Shown: positions 21,361 to 22,297 of the stretch, piece by piece | Layout: each line of letters begins with the position of its first letter | How positions within the stretch are numbered: position 1 is the first letter of the stretch | Source of the DNA: a virus | DNA length: 22,297 nt | Strand: one strand, 5' to 3' | IMG/VR virus record: IMGVR_UViG_3300027906_001712 | Location: 1 to 22,297 of that record | Position numbers and translations under genes: made by a program | Notes under the pieces: model-generated | What the model was told of the DNA's origin: nothing | The model's database searches: none | What the model saw: the letters and a program-made list of their open reading frames with translations, nothing else

Positions 21361-22297
21361 ATGGCCGTCAAACAAGTCGGAGTACTGGCAAACTTCACCC
21401 CATCCGTTACCCCGTACTCAAATTCAAGAACAACTTCTGCAACTGCAACTCAGGGATTCAACATTTATACATGCCCTGGTGCTACTCTCATGAGTGGTAA
21501 ATTAATAATTGCTAATAATACTGGTAGTGCAGCTACTGTAGATATTGCAGTAACTGAACAAACTCAAGCATTGCAACTAGATGCACCAGGTAACCAACCA
21601 GGTGCACCATCTACCTTTAGTGCATTTTCATTTCCTGAGCATTCATATACAACTTCAGTTGTAATAGAGGGTGGTGGTGTTACAGGATCATTTACAGCAG
21701 GTGAGACTGTCAGTTGGACGAATAGTGGACTTACTCCTACTGCACAGACTGCCATTGTTGAACTCTGGGATTCTGGTAACAGCAAACTTTGGTTAAGGAA
21801 CATGAGCCATCCAAAGGGACTTGATCTTCCAGGTGATACTACTGTAACAGGAACAGGTGGTGGAACAATATCTGCTGGTCCTTCTTATGCTGGTACTGGT
21901 GGAACTGATGGGTGGTCAGGTAGAGTTAGGTATTATGACTCACAACTTGGAGTAGTATACTTCCAAAACTATGAGTATAAAAATAATATCAACTATAAGA
22001 CCATTTATGACATCAATACTGAGGTTGTTGCTGAGAACAACAACAGTGCTGCGAAGTCTACTGCATTTGCTAATGCACCAGTAGCTACTACACAAAATAG
22101 GTATGCTGCTGCTGGTAATACAACTCCTGCAACAGAATTTATTGATGCTGCTGGCGTTGAATTGTTAATCTCTGCAGTTCGTGATGTTGAAACATCACAG
22201 TATATTGCTCGTAATGTATCCATTGATAACCAAAAAACTTTTGAATTGACAGGATTAGTACTTGGTACTTATCAATCACTTTATGTTAAATCAACTG
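21361..22297 (+). CDS. Virion structural protein, partial (runs off the right edge)
   Basis: An ATG at 21361, five bases after the fibre-like stop, opens a frame of at least 312 codons with no stop to the window end. The start reads MAVKQVGVLANFTPSVTPYS. The body is rich in Ala, Thr, Gly and Asn with beta-strand-like repeats, e.g. SSAGKLI-type strands and TVTGTGGGTISAGPS. It includes an RVRYYDSQLGVVYFQNYEYK block. It resembles appendage or fibre proteins of marine phages in composition, but I cannot name the family. It is probably co-transcribed with the preceding gene. Confidence 0.7.
   Translation, partial: MAVKQVGVLANFTPSVTPYSNSRTTSATATQGFNIYTCPGATLMSGKLIIANNTGSAATVDIAVTEQTQALQLDAPGNQPGAPSTFSAFSFPEHSYTTSVVIEGGGVTGSFTAGETVSWTNSGLTPTAQTAIVELWDSGNSKLWLRNMSHPKGLDLPGDTTVTGTGGGTISAGPSYAGTGGTDGWSGRVRYYDSQLGVVYFQNYEYKNNINYKTIYDINTEVVAENNNSAAKSTAFANAPVATTQNRYAAAGNTTPATEFIDAAGVELLISAVRDVETSQYIARNVSIDNQKTFELTGLVLGTYQSLYVKST

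Noticed and set aside
1-22297. CRISPR arrays, insertion sequences or integrase/attachment sites
   Set aside because: No direct-repeat arrays, transposase motifs or terminal inverted repeats were seen by eye on either strand.

Overview
The window looks like part of a T4-like cyanomyovirus infecting marine picocyanobacteria (Prochlorococcus or Synechococcus). It is AT-rich, densely packed and full of ATGA or TAATG start/stop overlaps. It combines a T4-type baseplate/tail module with cyanophage auxiliary metabolic genes: a bilin reductase of PebS type, purN, purC, a CpeT-like bilin lyase, an acyl carrier protein and a 2OG-Fe(II) oxygenase. Several gene starts carry T4-type late-promoter boxes (NATAAATA). 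I cannot name the isolate.

Layout. (1) 1-3200, plus strand, probably early: the 3' end of an unidentified gene, purN, pebS, purC, then a class II aminoacyl-tRNA-synthetase catalytic core without an anticodon-binding domain, then an unusual tRNA. Two intrinsic-terminator-like hairpins lie inside the synthetase-like reading frame. (2) 3200-4416: a consensus sigma70-type promoter overlapping a late-promoter octamer, a ~190-nt leader full of perfect short stems, the ssDNA-binding protein gp32, and a strong two-way terminator. (3) 4422-7108, minus strand: gp53, gp48, an unassigned gene and gp4. (4) 7106-7143: a very compact divergent pair of late-promoter boxes, each containing the start codon of the opposite gene. 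(5) 7141-17255, plus strand: gp54, gp26, gp51, a tape-measure-like protein, a Gly/Asn-rich structural protein with collagen-like triplets, gp27, a large gp5-type OB protein and a separate beta-helix needle. (6) 17277-19812: small unknown genes, ACP, 2OG oxygenase, an unknown 225-aa protein and CpeT-like. (7) 19844 to the end: a fibre-like protein and a partial structural protein.

How the parts fit. The plus-strand run from 7141 encodes the central hub and tube-initiation parts: gp54 tube initiator, gp26/gp51 assembly factors, tape measure, gp27/gp5 hub and spike. The minus-strand run adds a wedge subunit (gp53), the tube cap (gp48) and head completion (gp4). The auxiliary genes touch purine synthesis, bilin pigments and possibly acyl-carrier chemistry in the host.

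The strongest unexplained signals are: (a) a correctly phased T_TTT_TTC slippery site plus a perfect 7-bp hairpin joining gp26 to gp51 by -1 frameshifting, in the manner of tail-assembly chaperones; (b) two terminator-like hairpins within the first 245 nt of the synthetase-like gene; (c) a tRNA with a leucine-type body and long variable arm but an asparagine (GUU) anticodon, directly after an AsnRS/AspRS-like core enzyme; (d) the heavily structured gp32 leader. All function calls come from reading motifs; no database search was run.
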